Positions 16,993-26,528 of a stretch of DNA of 64,000 bases are shown here, one piece after another. Positions within the stretch are counted from its first letter, which is position 1; the number at the start of each line of letters is the position of its first letter. The notes under the pieces were generated by a model, which ran no database searches, had not been told where the DNA came from, and saw only the letters and a list, made by a program, of their open reading frames with translations. A program made the translations under genes and the position numbers. Source of the stretch: Scalindua sp964584595 (GTDB lineage Bacteria > Planctomycetota > Brocadiia > Brocadiales > Scalinduaceae); assembly GCA_964584595.1 (NCBI GenBank), contig CAZPAM010000002.1, forward strand, positions 62,001-126,000. The letters run 5' to 3'.

Positions 16993-18882
16993 TCACTGGC
17001 TTTTCCCAACAACAATATTATCTAGCTCCTGTGCAATTCTTTTAGACGCCTTGCCGTCATCACCGTAATTGAATAGATGCATATTCCTTTTAATTGCTCC
17101 GATGGCTTCAGCCCTCTCCTGGTTGTTATATAAAAGTCTTTTCATCTCAAACTCACAATCCTCGAATGAATTGACCCTTCTAGAAAGCCCGTATTTCCAC
17201 AATGAACCGTAATTAGTAAATCCTCCGGTATCTAGAGTTATAACCGGAATCCTATGTATTAAAGATTCAAGAAGTACTGTAGAGAAATAGCCTATACTCA
17301 AATCCACACGCAGAAAAATATTTTCGAGGCTTTCTTCGCGGGAAATAGTCAGATTACCCGAAGAATCCAATTCCTTTCTGAACAATTCTGCCCACAGATG
17401 GTTTTTACCATGAGGACGTATAATAAATTGAATATCCGGCTTTCTTTTTGCCAAAGCAATAAATTTATTAATATGGTCATAAAGCACACACAAACCGATA
17501 TGAGTCGTAATTACTCCTTCCGGAAACCATTGATCCTGAAGTATTATTAGCACTGTCTTATCGCGCTTAGAACTGTAGCTAATTCTCTTTCTGTTATCAT
17601 AATAACTGTCAAATCTTGAGGCACCTGTCATTATTACTTTCCTGGAATCCACATTCATATTTTTATAAAAATCTCTGTCTATCTCACCAAATACAAAACA
17701 ATAATCAGAAATCAATGGATACATACCGTGCACCACACGCCCACTATATTTATGAACATCAGAATGCATAATCCCTCCGTGTTGCACAACAAGAGTAGAT
17801 ATTTTAAACTTCTTTGCTACCAGAACCAGCATTCTGTCGTAATACGTAGTATCATTCTCCATGACTATACAGGCAGGAAGCGTCTTCTTTACAACTATAA
17901 TCATTTTCTTCAAGTCGCGGAAAACAGTACGAGGCAGGTATTCTTTAAACAAGAGTTCCAGCCTTGGCCATATACAGTTAAAAATGTTCACGTTTCTATA
18001 AACGAAGAAATCTGATAATTCACTTTTGATACAAATTAAATCATAAACAGGAGCACTGACGATATCTGATTCCCTGTCTTTTCCTAAAAGACTGACTACT
18101 CTTATTCCATTCGTATACAGTTTCCACAGCAACAATGGGCCAATTCTCTTCTGCAAATGAATCTTGTCAAAAGCCTGGAGCCTGGAGGATTTCATAGTAC
18201 CGCAGAAGTGGTCGAATCCATCAAAAAACAGTATCTTCTTCCGTTTCCCCTGGAAAATATTATAAAGTTTGCAAATTCCCGAAAGAACATAATTTATATA
18301 ACAGGAAAGAGAACGTGTCAGTGCTTTAAGATTAACTTTTCTTTCTCCAGAAAGAGGATAAGAAAGTTTTACTATTGCTACTTCAACAGAAAAACCCAAA
18401 TGCTTTAAACATACTTCGAGGATATATGGCAGCATACTTGCATCTGCATTAGCTAATTTAAGCTCATTATAGGCAGTACTGTCACCTTCCGCCGTAAAAA
18501 GGATTATTTTCCCGGGTTTAACATTTTCGATAATGGCTGACATGGAAATAAACAACCTCAGTATATGGGAATAGAAATATATCATGGACCATTCAATGAG
18601 ATTCCCCAGTTCAAATGAATCAACATCAGTTATACCTTTACCTTTTGGACGATACCACTTATACCCCCACTCCCTTGCAGTGCGGTAGAGATCATGATAC
18701 ATATCTTTATATTCGAACTGATGGAAATTAATGCAGTGAAGCCCCTTGTCCTTCAGGAATAAGAAGGCAGCGTCTGACAACGGAACAACCGGGTAATTCC
18801 CTTCTCCGGCATACTTCCTGACCTTGTCAAGGTTGTGTCTTATAAGACCAACATCATCAAGAAGTATTATAGTTTCATTCAT
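16993..18882 (-). CDS. GT-B-fold capsule/teichoic-type glycosyltransferase-like protein
   Basis: A 629-residue soluble protein. The C-terminal 300 residues carry TLVVQHGGIMHSDVHKY, VIMTGASRFDSYY, FIIRPHGKNHLW and DLSIGYFSTVLLESLIHRIPVITLD. This is the pattern of CDP-glycerol glycerophosphotransferase, polysialyltransferase and capsule-export GT-B proteins. The N-terminal half is family-specific and unrecognised. Given the CMP-nonulosonate genes directly upstream, transfer of that sugar is possible, but this is inference. The 264 bases between it and the next gene show nothing convincing. Confidence 0.6.
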   Translation of the reverse strand: MNETIILLDDVGLIRHNLDKVRKYAGEGNYPVVPLSDAAFLFLKDKGLHCINFHQFEYKDMYHDLYRTAREWGYKWYRPKGKGITDVDSFELGNLIEWSMIYFYSHILRLFISMSAIIENVKPGKIILFTAEGDSTAYNELKLANADASMLPYILEVCLKHLGFSVEVAIVKLSYPLSGERKVNLKALTRSLSCYINYVLSGICKLYNIFQGKRKKILFFDGFDHFCGTMKSSRLQAFDKIHLQKRIGPLLLWKLYTNGIRVVSLLGKDRESDIVSAPVYDLICIKSELSDFFVYRNVNIFNCIWPRLELLFKEYLPRTVFRDLKKMIIVVKKTLPACIVMENDTTYYDRMLVLVAKKFKISTLVVQHGGIMHSDVHKYSGRVVHGMYPLISDYCFVFGEIDRDFYKNMNVDSRKVIMTGASRFDSYYDNRKRISYSSKRDKTVLIILQDQWFPEGVITTHIGLCVLYDHINKFIALAKRKPDIQFIIRPHGKNHLWAELFRKELDSSGNLTISREESLENIFLRVDLSIGYFSTVLLESLIHRIPVITLDTGGFTNYGSLWKYGLSRRVNSFEDCEFEMKRLLYNNQERAEAIGAIKRNMHLFNYGDDGKASKRIAQELDNIVVGKSQ

Positions 18883-19146
18883 AAATCACAACCTTCGGTC
18901 ATTGTCCATGGTCCTATAACGTGGTCCAAAAAGATTGGAATCTCTTATGCAGTCAATAATTGAATACTTTCTCTTCAGCATTTCCTAGGAAATATTCACT
19001 TATCCATTAGCTTACCTGACTGGAAACATCTGATATATATTACTGGTGTTTCTTTTACAAATATCCCCAACCCGCTCGCCTCAATTGTAGTCGGCATGCA
19101 CTGCTACATAACTGTTATAATCTGATTTTGCTCCTTCAGAAGCTAT

Positions 19147-20202
19147 TTACAACTTAAACGAATTAAGTGCCTTTTCATACTCTTCCCATCGACCGACATC
19201 AATCCATGATTTCTCTGAGACAGGATAAACACCTATCTTTAATTCTTTTTCTCTAATTTTCTTGATCAGGTCCGTCATGTCAAAAAACTTATCATCAGGA
19301 ATTAAATCAAGTATACCGGGTTCAACCAGATACATTCCTGTGTTCACTAACAAATCATATTCCGGTTTCTCTTTTATCTCTTTCAACTCTCCACCCTTAT
19401 CAATTTCACAAACACCATAAGGATGTGTATGGTGTTGTACTGACGCAATTAATGTAAAATCATACTTGCCTTTTGTATGAAATTCATAGATCTTGGTATA
19501 GTCATCAAAGACAATAATATCACAATTTGAAACAAAGAACGGAGTCTTGATTTTACTATCTAAGAACTTTAAAGCTCCGGCCGTGCCATAAGGCTCCTCC
19601 TCGGCAAGATATGAAATAGAATAATCCTTATCAAAATCTTCAAAGAATGCCTTTATAATTTTTGCCTTATGATTAACTGAAACATAGAAAAGTTTAATCC
19701 CGTATTTTGCGTATTCATCCATGATTACTTCGATCATAGGCTTATTACCAATCGGAATCAGAGGTTTGGGTAAGATCCTGGTAAAAGGATCAAGACGGGT
19801 ACCTTTGCCTCCAGCCATAATGACAACCGGTAAATCCACTTTTTTAAGAGACAACTCATGCTTTGTCAGGTCTTCCCTGAAGATCACATCCTGAAGACAA
19901 CTATCCTTAAGTATCGGGATTTGCTGAAGATTTATGTTCTTCTTGAATTCCTTCGCAAGATGTTCTACCTTATAATCTTCTGAAGCGCACACAAGGTCCT
20001 TATTCATAATCGTCATAATATTATCCTGGAAGGATACAGAAGCCCATATCGCTCTTCTGATATCTCCATCTGTTACAATTCCAATCACCTTGTCACTATT
20101 ATCTACAACCAGGATAAAATTCTTCTTGCCAACATCCATTTGCTTGAATGCCTCACGTATTGAGCACTTCAGACTGATACAATATTTTGACAAGTCATTC
20201 AT
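19147..20202 (-). CDS. CBS-pair nucleotidyltransferase, PtmE-like sugar-1-phosphate nucleotidyltransferase
   Basis: A 351-residue protein with two CBS domains (residues about 1-115, with VDNSDKVIGIVTDGDIRRAI) followed by a nucleotidyltransferase domain starting VVIMAGGKGTRLDPFTRILPKPLIPIG cut in two around residue 135. This architecture is that of Campylobacter PtmE, a glucosamine-1-phosphate guanylyltransferase that starts CMP-legionaminate synthesis from GDP-linked precursors. Its start overlaps the end of the neuA-like gene by eight bases. GDP rather than UDP specificity cannot be read directly. Confidence 0.75.
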   Translation of the reverse strand: MNDLSKYCISLKCSIREAFKQMDVGKKNFILVVDNSDKVIGIVTDGDIRRAIWASVSFQDNIMTIMNKDLVCASEDYKVEHLAKEFKKNINLQQIPILKDSCLQDVIFREDLTKHELSLKKVDLPVVIMAGGKGTRLDPFTRILPKPLIPIGNKPMIEVIMDEYAKYGIKLFYVSVNHKAKIIKAFFEDFDKDYSISYLAEEEPYGTAGALKFLDSKIKTPFFVSNCDIIVFDDYTKIYEFHTKGKYDFTLIASVQHHTHPYGVCEIDKGGELKEIKEKPEYDLLVNTGMYLVEPGILDLIPDDKFFDMTDLIKKIREKELKIGVYPVSEKSWIDVGRWEEYEKALNSFKL

Positions 20203-20902
20203 TTATACTATTCTCCATTAATAAACCCGCTAACCTGAAGTCCAGGTGAGAATCTATATCTATCGACCTTTCGGCTGGCATAATATAAGCGTATGTATTA
20301 TCTCCATAATAACCTTCATTCTGTATCATAAAATCTGCTTTGGTAATAAATATTGCTCCATTTAACCTGTAAAATTCAGGAAGTTCTTCTCTGTTTTTCT
20401 TATCAGCTTCATTCCTGATAAAATCTTTCATACATTTATCTTCAGGTAAGACATTTGACCAATATGGATGGTGCTCAGTCCTGCATACTGAAACAACAGC
20501 ATCTGCTTCTCTTTCTAAGAACAAATTTAAGGAATTATCTATATCCTCAGTTAATCTTAAAGGTGAGGTTGGTTGCAGTACAACAATTATATCGACAGCC
20601 TGACGATGCTCTCTAAGCCATCTTAATGCATGTAATATTACGTCTATACCCTTAGCCTCATCAGTAGCAAGTTCCTTAGGCCGAACAAAAGGAATCTCTG
20701 CACCGAAGGAATCTGCAACTTCTGTAATTTCCTTATCATCTGTTGAAATTACAACCCTGTCGATGATATTACTTTGTTGAGCCTGGATAATTGACCAGGC
20801 TATTAGCGGTTTCCCTGCCATCTCAAGTACATTCTTCCTGGGAAGCCCTTTGCTTCCACCCCTGGCAGGAATCAGTGCAACTATTTCCTTCTCTTCAAGC
20901 AT
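20195..20902 (-). CDS. CMP-nonulosonate cytidylyltransferase (NeuA/LegF/PtmB family)
   Basis: A 235-residue cytidylyltransferase. IVALIPARGGSKGLPRKN is the CTP-binding loop, followed by MAGKPLIAWSI, RVVISTDDKEI and LQPTSPLR, all standard for CMP-sialate/legionaminate/pseudaminate synthetases. It activates the nine-carbon sugar with CTP. Because the neighbours include a PtmE-like enzyme and both NeuB and NeuC types, legionaminate-type substrates fit best, though sialate is not excluded. Confidence 0.85.
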   Translation of the reverse strand: MLEEKEIVALIPARGGSKGLPRKNVLEMAGKPLIAWSIIQAQQSNIIDRVVISTDDKEITEVADSFGAEIPFVRPKELATDEAKGIDVILHALRWLREHRQAVDIIVVLQPTSPLRLTEDIDNSLNLFLEREADAVVSVCRTEHHPYWSNVLPEDKCMKDFIRNEADKKNREELPEFYRLNGAIFITKADFMIQNEGYYGDNTYAYIMPAERSIDIDSHLDFRLAGLLMENSINE

Positions 20903-20992
20903 AATAGAATTTACTATTTCTCACATCAAAACCATTTTCTACTACACGAAAAAGCGTGTTACCTTTTAGCACAAAAAAAATGTGGTATACCT

Positions 20993-22057
20993 TCAACTGT
21001 TTTTTTCTTTTAAAAAACAAAATCCACCGCAATAATCCGGGTAATCCCCATTAAGCATATCCCTTCTATAACTTATTGCAGATGGACTGTTCATCGCCTT
21101 TTCAAATCCTATAGAAGCGTCTGATAGTTTATGAAACTCTCTACGTCCGCAATCCGTCAAGTATCCGTCTGTATCAATATATGGATCATCAAAACAGGAG
21201 AAGCAGATGTTCATACGCCTTTTCATTTCAATTATAGGATCAATACCCACTCCATAAGGTGACGGTTGTAATTTCCATGTCAGATTATGAGTTTTAATCT
21301 CAGATTCCAGGTAGAAAAGCAGCTTCTTATATTCACCATCACCGATCTTGGTACAGTCAGTATCGCGAAGTTGGGATGTGTAGAAAAGTGGTATAGTGTG
21401 TATAACAGAAATATTCCTTGCGTTCTTTAATCGATCTACAATACTGTAGAGATCATTTATATTCTGACTGGTAACGACTGAATTAATCTGTATCATGAGC
21501 TTTGAATTGTTACTTACACATTCCACAGCATTTATTACATTTTCAAGATCAGCAGTTTTATATCCTTTCAGCTCATTCGTTGAAAAAGTATCAATACTGA
21601 ACTCAATATCAGTAAGGCCGGCGGCAATTAGTTTGTCAATTGCCTCTGGAGTTACCAGTGTACCGTTTGTTGTAATCTTGACCCTGTCTGTTTTCCTCCT
21701 GACGAGTGATACTGCTTTGACAAGATGAGGATAGAACAGCGGTTCGCCGGTCCCAGCAAGATGTATCATACGAAAACTTCCCTCTGTGTTAGTAATTATC
21801 TTCTCAAGGGTTTCTATCTCCATACTCTTATCCAGAATATCCTTAAACTGAGGATCATATCTGTAACACCATGTACACTCCAGATTACAGTGTGTCGTGA
21901 GTGCGATTGCCAGACGCCGGTAAGACATTGTATCCTGAAAGCAATAAGGGCTAGCGCCCTTACCAAGGAGAAGTATCTCCATGTATTTGAGCAACCGGTC
22001 AGGCATACCTTCAAATCTATCCATCAGCTCAAGCATTTCAATCTTTCTTTCGTTCAT
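20993..22057 (-). CDS. Radical SAM protein inside the nonulosonate block
   Basis: A 354-residue radical SAM enzyme. The iron-sulfur motif is CNLECTWC (cysteines 57, 61, 64), followed by the GTGEPL SAM-contacting strand and ITTNGTLVT. The C-terminus has a cysteine cluster (CFSCF, DCGR, CGGFC) like SPASM/twitch auxiliary clusters. The start is placed at the ATG at 22057 because GAAGGA lies just upstream and this is five bases after the neuB stop; an ATG ten codons earlier lies inside neuB. Its reaction is unknown; modification of the nonulosonic acid or a precursor is an inference from position. Confidence 0.75.
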   Translation of the reverse strand: MNERKIEMLELMDRFEGMPDRLLKYMEILLLGKGASPYCFQDTMSYRRLAIALTTHCNLECTWCYRYDPQFKDILDKSMEIETLEKIITNTEGSFRMIHLAGTGEPLFYPHLVKAVSLVRRKTDRVKITTNGTLVTPEAIDKLIAAGLTDIEFSIDTFSTNELKGYKTADLENVINAVECVSNNSKLMIQINSVVTSQNINDLYSIVDRLKNARNISVIHTIPLFYTSQLRDTDCTKIGDGEYKKLLFYLESEIKTHNLTWKLQPSPYGVGIDPIIEMKRRMNICFSCFDDPYIDTDGYLTDCGRREFHKLSDASIGFEKAMNSPSAISYRRDMLNGDYPDYCGGFCFLKEKNS

Positions 22058-22061
22058 CACA

Positions 22062-23075
22062 TTATCCTTCGAAATAATCCGGAGCAAGCATGGTATCCGC
22101 TTTAATTTCTATCTTTGACCTTTTCCCCAATAGCTCCCAGTACATTCTTGGTGCCATCCCGGTTCCAGGTCTTTTTGTAACTAGCATCTCTTCCCTTACG
22201 GTTTCCCCCTTAGAAATATCGCATGCAGAGAAAAGACTCCTGCGACCCTTTGATATCGTTTCAGATTCGCTTGGACATGGTTTCTTGTCAGAACTGCCCA
22301 GAAGAGTCTCTACTTCACGAATACAGACAACAAGTTGTTTGAGTTCCTGAGGGCAGAGTGAGGCTTTATGGTCGGGACCATCCATATTCTTATCAAGGGT
22401 AAAATGGCGTTCAATAATGGAGGCACCGATCGCCACTGCCGCAATAGACGCGGTCAAACCTGTTGTATGATCTGAGTAACCGATTGGACATGAAAACTCT
22501 TCCATCATTGTTTTCATGGCGTTGAGATTGACATCTGACAGAGGCGAAGGATAACTGGATGTACAATGGAGTAGGGAAAGGGAGGTGTTGTGTCTTTCAA
22601 TCACAGATACTGCTTCTTTAACTTCATCTAAAAAAGAAGCTCCCGTAGACAGAATTATCGGTTTTCCCTTACGGGCAACATAGTCAAGAAATGGAAGATC
22701 ACTTATCTCACCGGCACCAATCTTAAATTTTTTAACATCTATTGAATCCAGGAAATCAGCACTCACCATATCATACGGTGTCGAAATAAATTCCAGACCT
22801 TTCTGTAGAGCATACCCCTTTAACCGAATCGTCGTTTCTTCTGATAGCTCCAATTTCTTTAGCATATCAAATTGTGTTTCAGAATCCCCAGAGTATTCTA
22901 GCTGGTACGTTTCCTTTTCGAGCGCATCCGTAACCAGTAGTTCAGCCTTGAATGTCTGAAATTTAACGGCGTCCACCCCTGCTTCACATGCCACATCTAT
23001 CATCTGGATAGCATTGTCAACACTGCCGTTATGATTTACACCAACCTCAGCTATAATGAATATCTTTTCCTTCAT
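22062..23075 (-). CDS. neuB: N-acetylneuraminate/legionaminate synthase (NeuB/LegI)
   Basis: A 337-residue PEP-condensing synthase. It starts KIFIIAEVGVNHNGS, has KFQTFKAELLVT, FISTPYDMVSADFL, LHCTSSYPSP, the GYSDHT strand and RHFTLDK, and ends in a SAF (antifreeze-like) domain (GRRSLFSACDISKGE). It condenses a 2-acetamido mannose-type sugar with PEP. The open frame extends upstream to 23240, but the extension lacks family similarity and overlaps neuC, so the ATG at 23075 was chosen. Confidence 0.9.
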   Translation of the reverse strand: MKEKIFIIAEVGVNHNGSVDNAIQMIDVACEAGVDAVKFQTFKAELLVTDALEKETYQLEYSGDSETQFDMLKKLELSEETTIRLKGYALQKGLEFISTPYDMVSADFLDSIDVKKFKIGAGEISDLPFLDYVARKGKPIILSTGASFLDEVKEAVSVIERHNTSLSLLHCTSSYPSPLSDVNLNAMKTMMEEFSCPIGYSDHTTGLTASIAAVAIGASIIERHFTLDKNMDGPDHKASLCPQELKQLVVCIREVETLLGSSDKKPCPSESETISKGRRSLFSACDISKGETVREEMLVTKRPGTGMAPRMYWELLGKRSKIEIKADTMLAPDYFEG

Positions 23076-23100
23076 CAAGGTAACACTTCTGTCTACTTCT

Positions 23101-24276
23101 TTAATATGTAATGTTTTTTGCCAGCAGCTGTGCTCTAGGTTCTTTAATATTATCCAGAAACGCCACCATCTTTTTCGATGCGGTTCCGTCACCATAGATG
23201 GGGGTACATGCTTTAATATCTGCCCTGTATTCGCTGTCATTTAAAATCTTTTTCACGATGTTCTTTATCTCGTCTTTATCATGATCTACGAAGACAACGT
23301 TACCTCCATTAAGGCGGTCCTTCTGCCTTATTCCAATATTAATGGCTGGTATTTTAAGAAAAGAACCTTCGAGGAGGGCTAAACTGGAATTCCCAACCAG
23401 AATATCAATTTCTTTCAGAAGATTTACAAAGTAGAAACGGGGAATATTTCTCTTTATGCGGAAACACGGATGGCCAGAATAATGTTCTATTATTTCAATC
23501 ATGCCCTGACTGCCCATATCTGAATTTGGATAATTGATAATACAATTGATATCAAATTCCTTTAGAGCATCAAGAGTCGTCTCAATCTGCCTTGCCCCAT
23601 CATCCGCTTCACTGCTGATTACATGCTGGATAACAAGTACCAATGGTTTCTCTGCATCTGAGAAACCAAAGTACTCACACAATTCCTCCCTGCCAATAGG
23701 GGGAATATAAGCAAATCTGTCTAAAGCTGGATTTCCGGTACAGCATATCCTGTATGGTTCCTCCCCCATCTTTATCAATCTTTCTGAATGCTCTTCATTC
23801 ATCGTAAAATGAATATGGGCCATCTTTGAGGTTGCATGTCGGATGGGCTCATCAACATCCCCTGCAAATTCACCGGGGAATGTTCGGTCCCCACCGGCAA
23901 TGTGAATAAGAGGAATCTCCAGATATATGCAGCTGATCGCTGTTGTAACCGTTTCCTCCCGATCTCCGGCAACAACAACGAAATCCGGATTCATGAAATT
24001 AAGTTTCTCGGAAAGTTCGGTCAGCAGGATACCAGCACTCTTGGCCTTACCGACCTTCTTATCACTGTTGATGAAATTGTGAATTGTACCGGCAATCGGA
24101 AAACCATCCTCGACAACTTCTAAGACTGTATTTCCATAATTTTCTGATAAATGTGCACCGGCAACAATCACTGATAGTTCGAAGGAATCGCTTTCATGCA
24201 ACTCCCTTAAAAAAGAATATAATATGTCATATTCTGAACGACAACACGTTACTGCAACAATCTTTTTTACCTGCAT
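23101..24276 (-). CDS. neuC: Hydrolysing UDP/GDP-sugar 2-epimerase (NeuC/LegG)
   Basis: A 391-residue GT-B-fold epimerase. VVAGDREET, IHIAGGDRTFPGEF, CTGNPALDRF and VGNSSLALLEGSFLKIPAINIG are diagnostic of NeuC-type hydrolysing 2-epimerases, which release the free mannosamine-type sugar used by NeuB. It lies 25 bases upstream of neuB in the same operon. Nucleotide preference (UDP versus GDP) is not evident from sequence. Confidence 0.88.
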   Translation of the reverse strand: MQVKKIVAVTCCRSEYDILYSFLRELHESDSFELSVIVAGAHLSENYGNTVLEVVEDGFPIAGTIHNFINSDKKVGKAKSAGILLTELSEKLNFMNPDFVVVAGDREETVTTAISCIYLEIPLIHIAGGDRTFPGEFAGDVDEPIRHATSKMAHIHFTMNEEHSERLIKMGEEPYRICCTGNPALDRFAYIPPIGREELCEYFGFSDAEKPLVLVIQHVISSEADDGARQIETTLDALKEFDINCIINYPNSDMGSQGMIEIIEHYSGHPCFRIKRNIPRFYFVNLLKEIDILVGNSSLALLEGSFLKIPAINIGIRQKDRLNGGNVVFVDHDKDEIKNIVKKILNDSEYRADIKACTPIYGDGTASKKMVAFLDNIKEPRAQLLAKNITY

Positions 24277-24318
24277 GATCTTGAGAAAAGTATTTTGTAC
24301 TGCATCTTAAGAATATGG

Positions 24319-25062
24319 TTATACATGACCTGACGACCTGCCTTCAGATATTTCAACTCCGTTACCGATTGTATGTATATATCTTTTCGTCTCTTCCACC
24401 CCGATATTAAAAAGCATATCCAGGACAAAGAGTCCATCAACAAATCCCTCACAGTACTGATAATATACCGGATGAGTAAATTCTTGATACAAAAGCTTTA
24501 TACCTCTTTCTTCAAATATGAAATTATTCATATATTTCTTTGCACCCCTCCCTGACAAATAAGCTGTTCCCCCCGCTTTGATCGTGTAATCAAGCATTAA
24601 TTCATCTTTCTTCTTATCGGAACCAATATCTGAAGCGACATATAACTTAGTCTTGATGTCCAGAAGAGAGAAAAGGAACCGAAGTATGGCAATATTCAAG
24701 TCAGCCAGTGACCTATACGTCTTACTGTATATCGGCTTAACGAGTTCAAATATCACTTCAAAAAAAGGTGTTTTCCTATAATTATTATGAATGGTTTCAA
24801 GATGGTTGAGATACCACGAAGTATCAGCAGGAAGCAATACGTTACAAATAATATTGTACCGCGTTGATTTCTCATATGGAATTGTCAAATGTTGTGATTT
24901 CCTCATTTTGAAAACGCGATACAGTGTTCTATGCTGGAACCCTCTCTTGTGGAACTGAACATCATCGAGGGCGACATGTACATCGCTCTTTACAATTTTA
25001 TCCATTAACCCAAGCCAGGGCCAATACTGCGGTTGGTGAATTGAGACTACGCATTCATTCAT
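24319..25062 (-). CDS. WbqC-family protein
   Basis: A 247-residue member of the WbqC family (PF08889). It has the diagnostic start VVSIHQPQYWPWLGLMDKI, followed by DVHVALDDVQFHKRGFQHR, and YLSGRGAKKYM in the middle. Family members sit in O-antigen and flagellar-glycan loci; a catalytic role is not established. It is part of the continuous minus-strand nonulosonate operon. Confidence 0.82.
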   Translation of the reverse strand: MNECVVSIHQPQYWPWLGLMDKIVKSDVHVALDDVQFHKRGFQHRTLYRVFKMRKSQHLTIPYEKSTRYNIICNVLLPADTSWYLNHLETIHNNYRKTPFFEVIFELVKPIYSKTYRSLADLNIAILRFLFSLLDIKTKLYVASDIGSDKKKDELMLDYTIKAGGTAYLSGRGAKKYMNNFIFEERGIKLLYQEFTHPVYYQYCEGFVDGLFVLDMLFNIGVEETKRYIHTIGNGVEISEGRSSGHV

Positions 25063-25113
25063 AATCTTTCCATTTAAGCAGGGTTCTATCAGGAAAAATT
25101 GAACCTCTTTTCA

Positions 25114-25803
25114 TCAGACAATTTCCTTCAATGAAACAAACGCTTCAGCGGCATCAATACCAGCTGTAGCACCCCGATATCTGGCTAATGCCTTGATATT
25201 CTCCTCGCTCCTTGGAAATGGGAATTCACCCTGTTCGCCTTGATACAGTTTCATGATCTCTATCTTCTTCTCCAGGAATGCTGAAATATCTACAAAAACG
25301 TTAGGTACAAAAATATCCGACGGCAAGGCCGGTGCAAACTCAGTTTCAGAAAGACATTCATACATAAGAGTCCTTTTAATAAATGGATAACGAAAACTCT
25401 TGGTACAGCTGGCGACTGCCTTGAATGCGGTTTGATGGTCGGTATGAATATCAGATCTGTTAGGAAGATAAACTATTCCGGGTTCCACCGTCATTATAAC
25501 CTTGGAAATTGAAGATATCAGATCATTCATCGGGATTGTATCCAGCATTATAGTTGGAAACTCTAGATTTTGTGTAGAACTAAAACCATACGTCTCTGAG
25601 ACCACGGCAATTTCCTTCTGACGTGATTCTACCCTCTGTTTATCCCAGCCATTTTCTACGTTAATAGCCGTGATAATCAACCAGTGTATTTCATCACCTG
25701 AAGCCGCATGCCTCAAGATAGTGCCGCCACATCCAAGTGTTTCATCATCTGGATGAACGGCGACAAACAATACTTTTCTTTTTGTATTTCCTATTTCAAA
25801 CAT
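25114..25803 (-). CDS. PIG-L/LmbE-family N-deacetylase
   Basis: A 229-residue zinc hydrolase. The AVHPDDETLGCGG motif (His17, Asp19, Asp20) and the later DIHTDHQTAF segment supply the metal ligands of GlcNAc-PI/mycothiol-type de-N-acetylases. It would remove an acyl group from an amino sugar precursor. Together with the neighbouring acetyltransferase this could remodel the N-acyl group of the nonulosonic acid, which is inferred from context. Confidence 0.8.
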   Translation of the reverse strand: MFEIGNTKRKVLFVAVHPDDETLGCGGTILRHAASGDEIHWLIITAINVENGWDKQRVESRQKEIAVVSETYGFSSTQNLEFPTIMLDTIPMNDLISSISKVIMTVEPGIVYLPNRSDIHTDHQTAFKAVASCTKSFRYPFIKRTLMYECLSETEFAPALPSDIFVPNVFVDISAFLEKKIEIMKLYQGEQGEFPFPRSEENIKALARYRGATAGIDAAEAFVSLKEIV

Positions 25804-25895
25804 ATCCGAGTCTTGTGATTACAGAACACTTTTTTAGCCAAACTTTGTGCAAAAATCCTGTCTCTTAAACTCCTATTCAGTTTCTTTTAATATTA

Positions 25896-26528
25896 TCATT
25901 TTGCAGGAACACCCTTAACCGTGACACCGTCAGGCACATCACTGATCACTACTGAACCTGCACCTACAGTTACATCCCTACCAATTCTTATCCCTTGAAC
26001 TACTGTTACTCCAACCCCTATATAAGAATTCTCTCCAATAATACACCCACCTGACAGTATTACACCGGGACATATATGAGCATTACTGCTTACATGGCAG
26101 TCATGTTCTACAATAGCACCAGAGTAAATAAGTACATTTTCACCAATTGAACTGCCGGTTTGAATAATAGCGCCAGCCATTATTTGAGAACCCTGATGGA
26201 TCTCTGCTCCTTCTGAAATAATTGACTGTGGGTGGACCAGAGATGGCATAGTGAAACCTATTTTTTTAGCCTTCTCAAACAGCTTTCTTCTATTACTACT
26301 GGATTTTACACTTCCAACTGCAATACATGCATTCTTAACACCATCAGCATGTAACTTTGAAAGCAACTCATCATTTCCTAATACTGAAACCTCTTGAATA
26401 ATTTGTCCCACTTTAAGCCGAGAATCTAATATCCCTGCAATTTCGTATTCTGTACAGATTTCAATTAACTCTATTAAAATCCCTGCAAGCCCGCCACCTC
26501 CTGTTAAGACTATCTTCTCCTTCATCAT
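25896..26528 (-). CDS. NeuD/PglD/LegH-type sugar O/N-acyltransferase (left-handed beta-helix)
   Basis: A 210-residue acyltransferase. An N-terminal PglD-type Rossmann domain begins KIVLTGGGGLAGILIELIE, and the C-terminal hexapeptide repeats include GSSIGENVLIYSGAIVEHDC and GENSYIGVGVTVVQG. The active-site histidine is likely in the EHDCHV turn. It overlaps the aminotransferase by four bases, so transfer of an acetyl group to the newly made 4-amino sugar is a natural reading. Confidence 0.82.
   Translation of the reverse strand: MMKEKIVLTGGGGLAGILIELIEICTEYEIAGILDSRLKVGQIIQEVSVLGNDELLSKLHADGVKNACIAVGSVKSSSNRRKLFEKAKKIGFTMPSLVHPQSIISEGAEIHQGSQIMAGAIIQTGSSIGENVLIYSGAIVEHDCHVSSNAHICPGVILSGGCIIGENSYIGVGVTVVQGIRIGRDVTVGAGSVVISDVPDGVTVKGVPAK

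Noticed and set aside
22062..23240. Longer NeuB with 55 extra N-terminal residues.
   Set aside because: The extension overlaps neuC in another frame and lacks family similarity; the family N-terminus begins at the ATG at 23075.
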